DNA of 64,000 bases from Ranitomeya variabilis (lineage: Eukaryota > Chordata > Amphibia > Anura > Dendrobatidae). The translations under genes were made by a program, and so were the position numbers. Numbering within the stretch: position 1 is the stretch's first letter; the number at the start of each line of letters is the position of its first letter. The stretch is taken from contig NC_135236.1 in NCBI RefSeq assembly GCF_051348905.1, positions 669,889,889-669,953,888 on the forward strand. Direction: 5' to 3'. Below the pieces are notes generated by a model, which did no database searches, had not been told where the DNA came from, and was given only the letters and a program-made list of their open reading frames with translations. Shown here in pieces: positions 42,209 through 54,390 of this stretch.

Positions 42209-43550
42209 CTTACATTGAAATATGACTTCATACAATCTTCCTGTGATGTACTGTATTACATTACCCTCGCATCTATACTGGTTCCTATCGTTCCGCATTT
42301 CATATACCACCAATTTGTAGATTTTATATTTAGGCCACCATTGTTTTTCTAATCTTTTGCCATCTTGTGACTGATTCGGGTATTACATCATAATATATTA
42401 TGCTTAGTAGCCCTTCCCTCATTTGTGCACGTGTAAAAGACGAGGCTGGCCGGTGGTTACTTCCGTGTCCCTATACACCTCGCTACATTCGTGGGAACTT
42501 GTAACTTTGCCCTTTTTGGGCCACAGGTGGTAAGATGGAATGGGGACCTTATCTTCATGAATCAGGGAGACCAACAACCATTTTAAAATGTTAAAAAAAA
42601 CTTTACTTGAATTCTTGAAAATGGTTCCCAACATTTGATAAACGGCATGCATTTCTTCCACAGAAGACAGAGGTTCATTTCTTGTGTTGCAGAGCTGCAG
42701 CGTAACAGAGTATTTCTTCTACCACTATCGATATTGCTCACTATGGTGCAGTACCCCGTGCTCCTTCCTGCTCAGAGTAAGACACTACTTAATCCTCCCG
42801 GACCAGTATCGTCGTCATTTGTCCACGCCTTACTAGCTGCCTATGGGAATCACCCCTCCGTCAACTCTGTTTACTACTACTGCAGTTACTCGCAGAAAGT
42901 GAAGACCCTTCCTCAGCGTAATAGTCACATGGTCAACGTGTGTCTCTCTGACTTCCCTTCCTGTCTCCGTACTCCAGCCGTGTAGATGGCAATAGGTTAC
43001 AATGGCTCTGTTCCGAATCTGGTCTTGGTTCGTTCTCTCAGCACACTTCCCACTTGTGGCCTATAGCTCAAATGATGCTCCTTGTTCCTCCAATATCTCA
43101 ACCATAACTGACTAACACTGGTGGGTCGTTCATGAAGGAACCGAAACAAAGAGCCAGCTCACCGTTGTATACAACGAGAAACGGCACCCTAGTGAGAACC
43201 ACTAAATTCTCTTTATGGCTGAATTCCGGAGTTCAGGCGGACGTAACCTCGCCCACCCAAAACAAAACCCTGCCCATTCATCAATTTAATAGGCAGGCTG
43301 CAAGTAGTGACGGTTTCAGTGGCGTTCATATCTTAAATATTTGTTCACCTGGGATCCATTTAGGATCTACAAGACGTGACAATTTTTGGGAAGCCGAGCC
43401 AAGTGAGCGAGATCACCAAAAAGAACCAGACTACCCATCACTACTGACTAACAGGAACAAGCTTCCTGTACACATGCCCAGTAGCTCTGTAACATGGCAC
43501 GGGGCGGTATCCTTGGTCGAGGTACTTGTCTTTCATATCCCGTCACGCTA
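42209..43550. other. Spacer, no recognised gene
   Basis: Open frames up to 197 codons exist (43132-43725) but have no recognised domain, and the last part is only the 84-bp duplication. No splice structure was convincing. Confidence 0.35.
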
Positions 43551-43554
43551 CATG

Positions 43555-43724
43555 AAGATGGAGGTCCTGGCTGGGTGGGTGGGCTTCGTCTATGGATTAC
43601 TATGCCCTCGCAGGCCGCATGATGTCGGTGACTTTGGCAAGATGGAGGTACTGGCTGGGTGTGTGGGCTTCATCTATGGGGTCCTATGCTCTTGCAGGCC
43701 GCATGATGCCGGTGACTTTGGCTG
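43555..43724. repeat. Tandem duplication of an 84-bp unit
   Basis: Two adjacent copies of AAGATGGAGGTCCTGGCTGG... to ...GGTGACTTTGGC (43555-43638 and 43639-43722), differing at about 12 bases. Confidence 0.85.
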
Positions 43725-43742
43725 ACAATGACCGGATATTAA

Positions 43743-44540
43743 AGGGAACCTATCACCCCGTTTTTTTCGGTATGAGATAAAAATACTGTTAAATAGGGCC
43801 TGAGCTGTGCATTACAATAGTGTAGTTTGTGGACCCCGATTCCCCACCTATGCTGCCGAAATACGTTACCAAAGTAGTCATTTTCGCCTGTCAATCAGGC
43901 TGGTCAGGTCGGATGGGCGTGGCTTCTTCCCCCAGATATTGCGTAGTTTTCCGTTGGTGGCGTAGTGGTGTGCGCATGTCCAAGGTCCCCAATCCTGCAC
44001 GGGGGGGTGAAAATAGCAGCGATGTCCGTTATTCCATTGGTGGTCGGTGGGCGCGGCCATCTTCCTTTGGCCGCACGTGCGCAGAAGCGGCGCTCTGCTG
44101 GCCGCGGCTTCAGGAAAATGGCCGCGGGATGCCGCGCGTGCGCAGATGGAGATCGCGGCGGCCATTTTCCTGAAGCCGCGGCCAGCAGAGCGCCGCTTCT
44201 GCGCACGCGCGGCCAAAGGAAGATGGCCGCGCCCACCGACCACCAATGGAATAACGGACATCGCTGCTATTTTCACCCCCCCGTGCAGGATTGGGGACGT
44301 TGGACATGCGCACACCACTACGCCACCAACGGAAAACTACGCAATATCTGGGGGAAGAAGCCACGCCCATCCGACCTGACCAGCCTGATTGACAGGCGAA
44401 AATTACTACTTTGGTAACGTATTTCGGCAGCATAGGTGGGGAATCGGGGTCCACAAACTACACTATTGTAATGCACAGCTCAGGCCATATTTAACAGTAT
44501 TTTTATCTCATACCGAAAAAAACGGGGTGATAGGTTCCCT
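43743..44540. mobile_element. T2/Kolobok-type palindromic element
   Basis: Flanked by TTAA (43739-43742 and 44541-44544), with ends AGGGAACCTATCACCCCG in inverted orientation, matching the TTAAAGGRR signature of Xenopus T2/Kolobok elements. Arms of about 390 bp are near-identical and separated by only about 25 bp near 44140. The same open frames therefore appear on both strands; they are not genes. Confidence 0.88.
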
Positions 44541-44544
44541 TTAA

Positions 44545-45363
44545 ACAGTTCAATGAGAGCAGCACTCGAAAACATACTCTCTTTTACTTAACATTAAGTT
44601 GGTGGGAAGTATGTACAATAGGTAGCGGGTCATAACTTCACAAATGTTTCGGGAAATCTTCACAGCCTCTACTTCTTCTAGGCATAGAACTTGTACTTGT
44701 TTCTGCCTCAAGTTCCTCTGACTTCACCTCAACCCAGCTCAGTTCTACAGTCCCAAAAGTGAGAGTCCTATACTTCAACCCACGGCTCTGCATCCTTTTT
44801 CCCTTAGGGGAGTTAGTTTGCCTCTATGATCGTTACTTAGATTCTCTGCTTGCTGACGCCTTGGAATTCCCACCAGGGGCCCTCTCTTCATCTCATGTTC
44901 CTTGATCCATTCTGGCCCTTTACCTCTATGAGTTGTAAACTCGGGGCCGTACTGCTAGGCATCCTGTCCCAGGTCTCGTCTCCGGTGCATCACTCTGTCC
45001 TTCGATCACTTTCCTTTCTCTGCTTTGGATCTCGCGATCCACTGTCTCGGTCTCCACCCATGTCGTGCGGCTCGGCTCACTTTTCACACCCTAAGTCCAC
45101 GTCTGGTGCACACTGGGTCCTGTCTGACTCACTACCAGGAAGTCCTCTCTGATCTTGCTACATAGTCCCTCCCTCTCTGGGCTAGTCCCAACTCTTAAGT
45201 CTATCCATACCTACTCACTATCTGTTGCTGGGCAGAACTCCACTCGGTCACATAACAATGTAAAACATTCTAATACATCACGCAAATCTAATGTCCCTTC
45301 TAACGCTCTATGATCTTCCCAGTCCAAAGAACATAATCGTAATACGTAAAAAATGAAAAATAT
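44545..45363. other. Spacer, nothing recognised
   Basis: Pyrimidine-rich on the + strand (44690-45200). No domain, no clear repeat. Confidence 0.35.
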
Positions 45364-45430
45364 ACTTACACCCATGGCCAAAAGTGTTGGCACCCTTGAA
45401 ATTGTTCCAGAACATTAAATATTTCTCTCT
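45364..45430. mobile_element. Tc1-like terminal fragment
   Basis: ACACCCATGGCCAAAAGTGT, TGGCACCCTTGAAATTGTTC and CAGAA match the start of a vertebrate Tc1 family. The rest is missing. Confidence 0.5.
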
Positions 45431-45914
45431 GAGAGGCCCGCAAGTATTTTAACTATTGCAGTCCCGGACAGGCTTCCTGCACCTTAGTAGCTTTCAAATT
45501 AATGTGTATTTCATGCAGCTCCAACCTCCCAATGGACTATGGTAAATGTGGCAAGTATGTTGAGACAATAAATAACTACGATATTATACATGCAGGAAAT
45601 ATTGCAGGTCTAGTTTGCACTTCGTTAAATGCATGTCTTAGAATAAACACTAGGTGGCAGTACAGGAGCAGCTATTAGAATCACATGCACCACACAGCAG
45701 ATGTGTAGATAACAGCTGTACTACTTGTATACGGCATCTACTCACATGGAAAATCTCACCATCCAAAAGGTTAAATAAAATATATGGTTATATAAAAGTT
45801 ACGTATTCTAATATAGGATAATGTTTCATTTTTTATATGTTTCCTAAATATCAATTTCTGAATTACATTTTTAAATTCTACATAGGTATACTGCATATTA
45901 TTATAGTATTATTT

Positions 45915-48900
45915 TCTTGTACATAGGAGCAGTATTATAGCAGTTATATTCTTGTACATGGGGCAGTATTATAGTAGTTATATTTTTGTACATAGGGGCA
46001 GTATTATAGTAGTTATATTCTTGTACATAAGAGCAGTATTATAGTAGTTATATTCTTGTACATAGGGGCAGTATTATAGTAGTTATATTCTTGTACATAG
46101 TGGCAGTATTATAGTAGTTATATTCTTGTGCATAGGGGCAGTATTATAGAAGTTATATTCTTGTACATAGGGGGCAGTATTATAATAGTTATATTCTTGT
46201 ACATAGGGGCAGTATTATAGTAGTTATATTCTTGTACATGGGGGCAGTATTATAGCAGTTATATTCTTGTACATAGGAGCAGTATTGTAGTTATATTCTT
46301 GTACATAGGGGGCAGTATTATAATAGTTATATTCTTGTACATGGGGGCAGTATTATAGTAGTTATATTCTTGTACATAGGAGCAGTATTGTAGTTATATT
46401 CTTGTACATAGGGGGCAGTATTATAATAGTTATATTCTTGTACATAGGGGCAGTATTATAGTAGTTATATTCTTGTACATAGGGGCAGTATTATAGTAGT
46501 TATAGTCTTGTACATAGGAGCAGTATTATAGTAGTTATATTCTTGTACATAGGAGGCAGTATTACAGTAGTTATATTCTTGTACATAGGAGCAGTATTAT
46601 AGTAGTTATATTCTTGTACATAGGGAGCAGTATTATAGTAGTTATATTCTTGTACATAGGGACAGTATTATAGCAGTTATATTCTTGTACATAGGGGGCA
46701 GTATTATAATAGTTATATTCTTGTACATAGGGGGCAGTATTATAGTAGTTATATTCTTGTACATAGGGGGCAGTATTATAATAGTTATATTCTTGTACAT
46801 AGGAGCAGTATTGTAGTTATATTCTTGTACATAGGGACAGTATTATAGCAGTTATATTCTTGTACATAGGGGGCAGTATTATAATAGTTATATTCTTGTA
46901 CATAGGGGGCAGTATTATAGTAGTTATATTCTTGTACATAGGGGGCAGTATTATAGTAGTTATATTCTTGTACATAGGAGCAGTATTATAGTAGTTATAT
47001 TCTTGTACATAGGAGCAGTATTGTAGTTATATTCTTGTACATGGGGAGCAGTATTATAGTAGTTATAGTCTTGTACATAAGAGCAGTAATATAGTAGTTA
47101 TATTCTTGTACATAGAGGCAGTATTATAGTAGCTATATTCTTGTACATAGGGGCAGTATTATAGTAGTTATATTCTTGTACATAGGGGCAGTATTATAGT
47201 AGTTATATTCTTGTATATAGGCGCAGTATTATAGTAGTTATATTCTTGTACATAGGGGCAGTATTATAGTAGTTATATTCTTGTACATAGGGGCAGTATT
47301 ATAGTAGTTATATTCTTGTACATAGGGGGCAGTATTATAATAGTTATATTCTTGTACATAGGGGGCAGTATTGTAGTTATATTCTTGTACATAGGAGCAG
47401 TATTATAGCAGTTATATTCTTGTACATAGGCGGCAGTATTATAATAGTTATATGCAGCGCCCCAGAGTCCTGGTCGTTGCAGTGCTGTGGCTCCGCCACT
47501 ATGGGGAGCTATGGTACGTCTGATGGCACTGAAGGAGTTCGTCTGACCAGGTATCACAGACACCAATACATTTCACAGCCGGGCCTCCGGGGGGAGCTAA
47601 GGGTTCTATTCACTAGGCCACTCCCCACCATAGTGGGTAAACTGGGGGTCAGGCAGGAAGTTAGATCGGAAGCTGACTGGGTTGGAACCAGGCAACACCT
47701 TGTGGCAGAGGGTGTTGTGGGGGAAGATACAGTAGGGTCTCTGTCAGGGGTGGGATCCTGACAGAGGCTTGGCAACTTGAACGAACGTAACGGGACCGTG
47801 CCTGCTCAGGATAGCGGCGGTGCCCAAGAAAGGATCAGAAGCGAGATATATTGTGCTGAGTGAGAAACGAGATCAAGCAATAGGAGAATTCCAGTAGGGG
47901 TCGTGCTGTAAGACCAAAGCAACATCCTACTGAGGCGCATAACCGGTGGCCGGAACGCCGAGGGAGTATTATAATATCCAGCTTCAAGCAATACTCTAAA
48001 CAGCGGCAGGACAGTCAGTCTAAGGCGGGCTGTCTAACTCAAATCACCTATGCAGTCTTGGGGGGCAACTTGTGGAGAGGGGCGACTCTAGGGTCCCGGA
48101 AGAGCTCCGAGCCTACCCGTCAAACGGGTGCCGTCCCAACCAGAACATCAGGGAGGGACGGAGGATTAGCAGAACATCATCTAATCGAGTTGTGAGGGAA
48201 CTTAAGAAACAGACACAACAGTTGTGGGGTACTTTCCGTAAGCACAGCAGGGAAGGACCACAACACATAGCGCTAGGGGGAAGGCGCAGATTTCCACCTG
48301 TGAAGAGAACTCTGGAGGTGCCATTGGACCGGCCGGACTTGCGCAGCCTGGTGAACCGTATTCCGGACTGAGGACCCAGAGATCTTCAGTAAAGAGGTAA
48401 AGAGACTGCAACCTGGTGTCCTCGTTATTTACCGCGACCTGCACCCTACAACTGCACCGCTACACCACCACTTATTGCACCGGAAGTCCCCCACTGACAG
48501 ACAGGGCCACGGACCGGGTCTAGCCACCGTGACAACCCCAGGATTGAGACCCAGAGGCCCGGCTCCGGGTACCCCTCGGCCCTGCGGCGGTGTGGGGGCG
48601 CTCCATATATTCTTGTACATAGGGGGCAGTATTGTAGTTATATTCTTGTACATAGGAGCAGTATTGTAGTTATATTCTTGTACATGGGGAGCAGTATTAT
48701 AGTAGTTATAGTCTTGTACATAAGAGCAGTAATATAGTAGTTATATTCTTGTACATAGAGGCAGTATTATAGTAGCTATATTCTTGTACATAGGGGCAGT
48801 ATTATAGTAGTTATATTCTTGTACATAGGGGCAGTATTATAGTAGTTATATTCTTGTACATAGGGGCAGTATTATAGTAGTTATATTCTTGTACATAGGA

Positions 48901-50392
48901 GCAGTATTATAGTAGTTTTATTCTTGTACATAGGGGCAGTATTATAGTAGTTATAGTCTTAAACATAGGAGCAGTATTATAGCAGTTATACTCTCGTACA
49001 TAGGAGCAGTATTATAGTAGTTATATTCTTGTACATAGGGGCAGTATTACAGTAGTTATATTCTTGTACATAGGAGCAGTATTATAGTAGTTATATTTTT
49101 GTACATAGGGGCAGTATTATAGCAGTTATATTCTTGTACATAGGAGCAGTATTATAGTAGTTATATTCTTGTACATATGGACAGTATTATAGTAGTTATA
49201 TTCTTGTACATAGGGGCAGTATTATAGTAGTTATATTCTTGTACATAGGAGCAGTATTATAGTAGTTATATTCTTGTACATATGGATGGTATTATAGTAG
49301 TTATATTCTTGTACATAGGGGCAGTATTATAGTAGTTATATTCTTGTACATAGGAGCAGTATTATAGTAGTTATATTCTTGTACATAGGGGCAGTATTAT
49401 AGGAGTTATATTCTTGTACATAGGAGGCAGTATTATAGTAGTTATATTCTTGTACATAGGAGCAGTATTATAGTAGTTATATTCTTGTACATATGGACGG
49501 TATTATAGTAGTTATATTCTTGTACATAGGGGCAGTATTATAGTAGTTATATTCTTGTACATAGGAGCAGTATTATAGTAGTTATATTCTTGTACATAGG
49601 GGCAGTATTATAGCAGTTATATTCTTGTACATAGGGGGCAGTATTATAATAGTTATATTCTTGTACATAGGGGGCAGTATTGTAGTTATATTCTTGTACA
49701 TAGGAGCAGTATTATAGTAGTTATATTCTTGTACATGGGGAGCAGTATTATAGTAGTTATAGTCTTGTACATAAGAGCAGTAATATAGTAGTTATATTCT
49801 TGTACATAGAGGCAGTATTATAGTAGCTATATTCTTGTACATAGGGGCAGTATTATAGTAGTTATATTCTTGTATATAGGCGCAGTATTATAGTAGTTAT
49901 ATTCTTGTACATAGGGGCAGTATTATAGTAGTTATATTCTTGTACATAGGAGCAGTATTATAGTAGTTTTATTCTTGTACATAGGGGCAGTATTATAGTA
50001 GTTATAGTCTTAAACATAGGAGCAGTATTATAGCAGTTATACTCTCGTACATAGGAGCAGTATTATAGTAGTTATATTCTTGTACATAGGGGCAGTATTA
50101 CAGTAGTTATATTCTTGCACATAGGGGCAGTATTATAGTATGATATTCTTGTACATAGGAGCAGTATTATAGTAGTTATATTCTTGTACATAGGGGCAGT
50201 ATTATAGTAGTTATATTCTTGTACATAGGGGCAGTATTATAGTAGTTATATTCTTGTACATAGGGGCAGTATTATAGTATGATATTCTTGTACATAGGAG
50301 CAGTATTATAGTAGTTATATTCTTGTACATAGGAGCAGTATTATAGTAGTTATATTCTTGTACATAGGGGCAGTTTTATAGCATTTATAGTC
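45915..50392. repeat. Satellite, 35-bp unit, interrupted
   Basis: About 95 units of GTACATAGGGGCAGTATTAT followed by AGTAGTTATATTCTT, in two stretches (45915-47452 and 48606-50392) split by an LTR-type element. A variant block (GTACATGGGGAGCAGTATTA, then TATAGTCTTGTACATAAGAG, then GCAGTAATATAG) recurs at about 47037, 48682 and 49735, so multi-unit blocks have been copied. Confidence 0.95.
47453..48605 (+). mobile_element. LTR-type element (probable solo LTR), copy C, inside satellite
   Basis: 1153 bp, TGCAGCGCCCC at the start and GGGGCGCTCCA at the end, with TATA duplicated on both sides (47449-47452 and 48606-48609). The site is inside a 35-bp satellite unit, giving exact borders. Same family as 17130 and 23273. 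No internal retroelement genes. Confidence 0.82.
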
Positions 50393-51690
50393 ATAATAAA
50401 CTTGCTCCATGTAGAAAGAATTATAATATCTTAAATGCACATTGTTAAAATCACCTATTTTCTTTATTTCCTTTGAAAGTCTTTAAGGATTGAATATCTT
50501 CTTCTAAAGATAGGACAGCTGAAAGTGTGTCTGACTTTTGTTATCTCTTTGAATCAGCTGCTGGAAGGAGCCAAGGCGCACCTTTGTTATTTACCCTGTG
50601 TCATCTACCTGGTCATTGTCTAACAGTGGTGCTGTGTGTTTCAGTCTTGTCACATTCATTTCAAATTGACAATTTTGCAAAACCATGAACCTTCATTACT
50701 ATGTAGACTTGTGCATGCGCATGGCACAGAAACATTGAACATGAGCGCCACGTTCATTTTTCGACAGAAGATCAGCAGGAATGTTAAGAGTCAACTCCCT
50801 CTTATTCTGTACTCATGCCCTGTCCTAATGAAAGGACAGCAGGACATTTTTCATTTTTTTGCCCTGTTAGGACACAAAAGCATGCAGTCTTCTAACAGGT
50901 GTACCCAAACGGCAAACCTGGCAGATGGCATTGGAATCCTGTCTGCCGTCACAACCTATAGGCACCTTGGGATCACGTTTTGAGTGACAGTTCATCTGTC
51001 AAAACATATAGATACTATGATTCCTATTGACCATTTCATTTAAGGAGTTAAATAGTTGGAATCAGAATATCTGTAATAATCATAATCCATGGGGGGATCT
51101 GATAGGAAGTTTTCAGTTTCCCTGTAGCGCCACCAGAGGGGAAACGAAGAATTACACAATTCACTTTGAAATCTATAGTAAAAATAATGCATACTGCTCT
51201 CACAGTTACAGTGGTCTTTTAATTCTGTCCTGCAGTGATAACGTTCGGTCTACCATGAGATGACCGCTGCAGCCAATCCCTGGTTTTAGTGGTCATATAG
51301 TGAGTGTGTTATTATGATTCTCAGTCACCTAAGGACAGTCAAAATGTAATTTTTACTGAACAGGAGTGGCAGGCGATTTATCAGGTGAGTGTTGGTACAT
51401 TTGTCTAGCATTCATAAATTTTTAAAGATTTTTTAAAAATGTCCATTTTAGGAAGATCATAAAAATATTTCTAAAGACACCACTAGAGGGAGCTCAGTAT
51501 ATACGTATGTATACAGCATCAGATAAACTTACCCTCGGAGCTCGGCCCACAGTATTCTCCGTGGGTTCTGGCTTCCTTTTCCAACCAGATCTGCCTCTAA
51601 TAGCAGCGACTGGAGCTAGCTCCGATCGCTTCATTTTAACCACTTAAGTGCCACTGTTGTTATCTGAAGCTGTATTTTGGGGGGTAATCC
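50393..51690. other. Spacer, nothing recognised
   Basis: A 115-codon open frame (50636-50983) has no domain, no homologue I recognise and poor codon structure. No repeat named. Confidence 0.35.
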
Positions 51691-51699
51691 CAGTGTGGT

Positions 51700-52102
51700 G
51701 TCAGTTTTTCTGATACCAAAAAGGAAAAGGTAAAGTAAAAGTAAGTAAAATAAAAAAAAAAGTTAAGCAGAAAAAAAAAAAAGCAAATAGACTTTCCATC
51801 ACCCCCCAAAAAAGTGTTTCAATCACCTTTTCCTTTTCCATATCCGAAAATGGAAAAAAAAAATAATAAAAATAGTAAAAAAGCATATTTGGTATCATAA
51901 AGAAAAAAAATAACAAAATACCAGAATTTACATTCCTCTGTCTCTGAATTTCCCCTTAATAAAAAATACAATAAAAACTATTCAAAACGTTGTATATATC
52001 TAAACATGGCGCAAATAACAACATCAGCTCGAAGCACAAAAAGAATGAAAATAAAAAAGTTATGCGTTTCTGAAAATGGAGACACAGAACTTTTTTTTAA
52101 CT

Positions 52103-52181
<79 letters not shown>

Positions 52182-52480
52182 GTAGATTAGTTTTGTATCG
52201 TTGTTATCCGGCACAATGAATATAATAAAAAATAATAAACAATTAAATAAAAGTAAAACTAAAGCCACAAAATTTCAGAATTGGCTTTTTTCACCATTTC
52301 ACATGTTTTGGATTTTTTTTTTCAGTACATTCTATTATAAAATGTCATTCAAAATTTCAACTCGCCCCTGAAAAAAATATGAGCCCTCCTATGGATATAC
52401 CAACCGTACAAAAGAAAAATTATGGCTAGTAGGGGTAGAAAAAAACAAGAGTGCAAAAATGAAAATTTTTGGTCGCGATG
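51700..52480. repeat. AT-rich dispersed repeat, copy 2
   Basis: Related to 3270-4020 (see shared words there). Interrupted by an (AT)n run. Confidence 0.55.
52107..52177. repeat. (AT)n microsatellite
   Basis: About 35 uninterrupted AT dinucleotides. Confidence 0.97.
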
Positions 52481-52763
52481 TATTACATTTTACAGAGTTC
52501 ATCTACAGGTGACAAAAAGGACTTCTATTATACAGGTGCTAGGAAACTTCTCAGTTCTACCTGCTGCACAATACCCTGCCCCTGCTTGCTACACATTGAC
52601 TTGAGTTACGTAATTCCTATATTAAAGAAATCAAGAAAAACAGGTGAAAGTGGGAAATAGGGGCAAGAAGGAGTGCAATCTTTTTGTCCGACTACTCATC
52701 TCAGAAACATAGTTCCCGGCTGACTTTCAGTTATTCAATACAAAAAGTGAATTTCCTATATTA

Positions 52764-54149
52764 TATAGAGTCATTACACACAGAGTGATCTATTTTAAGT
52801 GTTTATTTCTGTTAATGTTGATGATTATGGCTTACAGCCCATGAAAACCCCAAAGTAATTATCTCAGTAAATTAGAATACTTTATAACACCAGCTTGAAA
52901 AATGATTGTAAAATTCAAAATGATGTCCTACTAAAATGTATGTTCAGTAAATGCACTCAATACTGGGTCGGGGCTCCTTTTGCATCGATTACTGCATCAA
53001 TGCAGCGTGGCATGGAAGCGATCAGCCTGTGGCGCTGCTGAGAGGTTATGGAAGCCCAGGTTGCTTTGATAGCAGCCTTCAGCTCGTCTGCATTGTTGGG
53101 TCTGGTGTCTCATCTTCCTCTTGACAATACCCCATAGATTCTCTATGGGGTTAAGGTCAAACGAGTTTGCTGGCCAATCAAGCTCAGTGATTCTGTTGTG
53201 TGTACACCAGGTATTGGTACTTTTGACAGTGTGGACAGGTGCCAAGTCCTGCTGGAGAATTACATTTCCATCTCCAAAAAGCTTGTCGGCAGAGGGAAGC
53301 ATGAAGTGCTCTAAAATGTCCTGGTAGACGGCTGCGCTGACTTTGGTCTTGATAAAACACAGTGGACCTACACCAGCAGATGACATGGCTCCCCAAACCA
53401 TCACTGATTGTGGAAACTTCACACTAGACCTCCAGCACCTTGGATTGTGGCCTCCCCACTCTTCCCCCAGACTCTGGGACCATGATTTCCAAATGAAATG
53501 CAAAATTTACTTTCATCTGAAAACAACACCTTGGACCACTGACAACAGTCCAGTTCTTCTTCTCCTTGGCCCAGGTAAGATGTTTCTGGCGTTGTCTATT
53601 GGTCATGAGTGGCGTTACACAAGGAATGTGACACTTGTAGCCCATATCCTGGACACGTCTGTGTGTGGTGGATCTTGAAGCAATGACTCCAGTAGCAGTC
53701 CACTCCTTGTGAATCTCAACCACATTTTTGAATGTCCTTTTCTTAACAATCCTTTCCAGGCTGCCGTTATCCCGGTTGCTTGTGCACCTTTTTCTACCAC
53801 ACTTTTTCCTTCCACTCAACTTTCTATTAATATGCTTGGATACAGCACTCTGTGAACAGCCAGCTTCTTTAGCAATGACCTTTTGTGGCTTACCCTCCTT
53901 GTGGAGTGTGTCAGTGACTGCCTTCTGGACATCTGTCAAGTCAGCAGTCTTCCCCATGATTGTGGAGCTACTGAAACAGACTAAGGAACCTTTATAAACG
54001 CTTAGGAAGCCTTTGCAGGTGTTTTTTGTTAATGTTTCTATTTTACTGAGATAATGACTTTTGGGTTTTCATTGGCTGTAAGCCATAATCATCAACATTA
54101 ACAGAAATAAACACTTGAAATAGATCACTCTGTTTGTAATGACTATATA
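52764..54149 (-). mobile_element. Tc1-like transposon, nearly full length
   Basis: About 1.39 kb with inverted ends of about 100 bp: TATATAGAGTCATTACACAC on the left and TATATAGTCATTACAAACAG inward from the right, then AGTGATCTATTT and ATGTTGATGATTATGGCTTA in both. TA is present at each border. It encodes one transposase on the - strand, now frameshifted. It is the best preserved DNA transposon in the window. Confidence 0.9.
52997..53957 (-). pseudogene. Tc1 transposase, frameshifted
   Basis: The N-terminal frame (53957-53424, MGKTADLTDVQKAV start) carries the paired-type helix-turn-helix region (AKEAGCSQSAVSKHINRK) and reads to about NWTVV, after which the frame is lost by a small deletion near 53540. 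The downstream frame (53503-52997) continues with SVMVWGAMSSAGVGPL, LQQDLAPVHT (second Asp) and FDLNPIENLWG (last Glu), a DD34E arrangement. The C-terminus is frameshifted again after KMR. Probably inactive, and able to move only with help in trans, if at all. Confidence 0.88.
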
Positions 54150-54390
54150 ACATATTAGTTTCACTTTTTGTATTGAAGAATTGAAACAAATTAACTTTTT
54201 GATGATATTATAATTTTGTGAGGAGCACCTGCACGTTTAAAAATTTTTGGAGAACGTTTTTTCGCGATCTTTATTAAAAAAAAAAAAATCATTATTAAAG
54301 TTCCAATTCTCATCAACACCATCGGGGCTATTTTAGACTCTCTGTCTTGTCGGGAAGAGTTTTCAGGGACCTCCTTATCATCAGAGGCAG

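Noticed and set aside
43132-43725. 197-codon frame as a host gene
   Set aside because: No recognised domain, no splice or promoter signal, and the end is a simple 84-bp duplication.
43829-44454. Several 110-150-codon frames on both strands
   Set aside because: They are the two arms of a palindromic transposon read twice; no domain.
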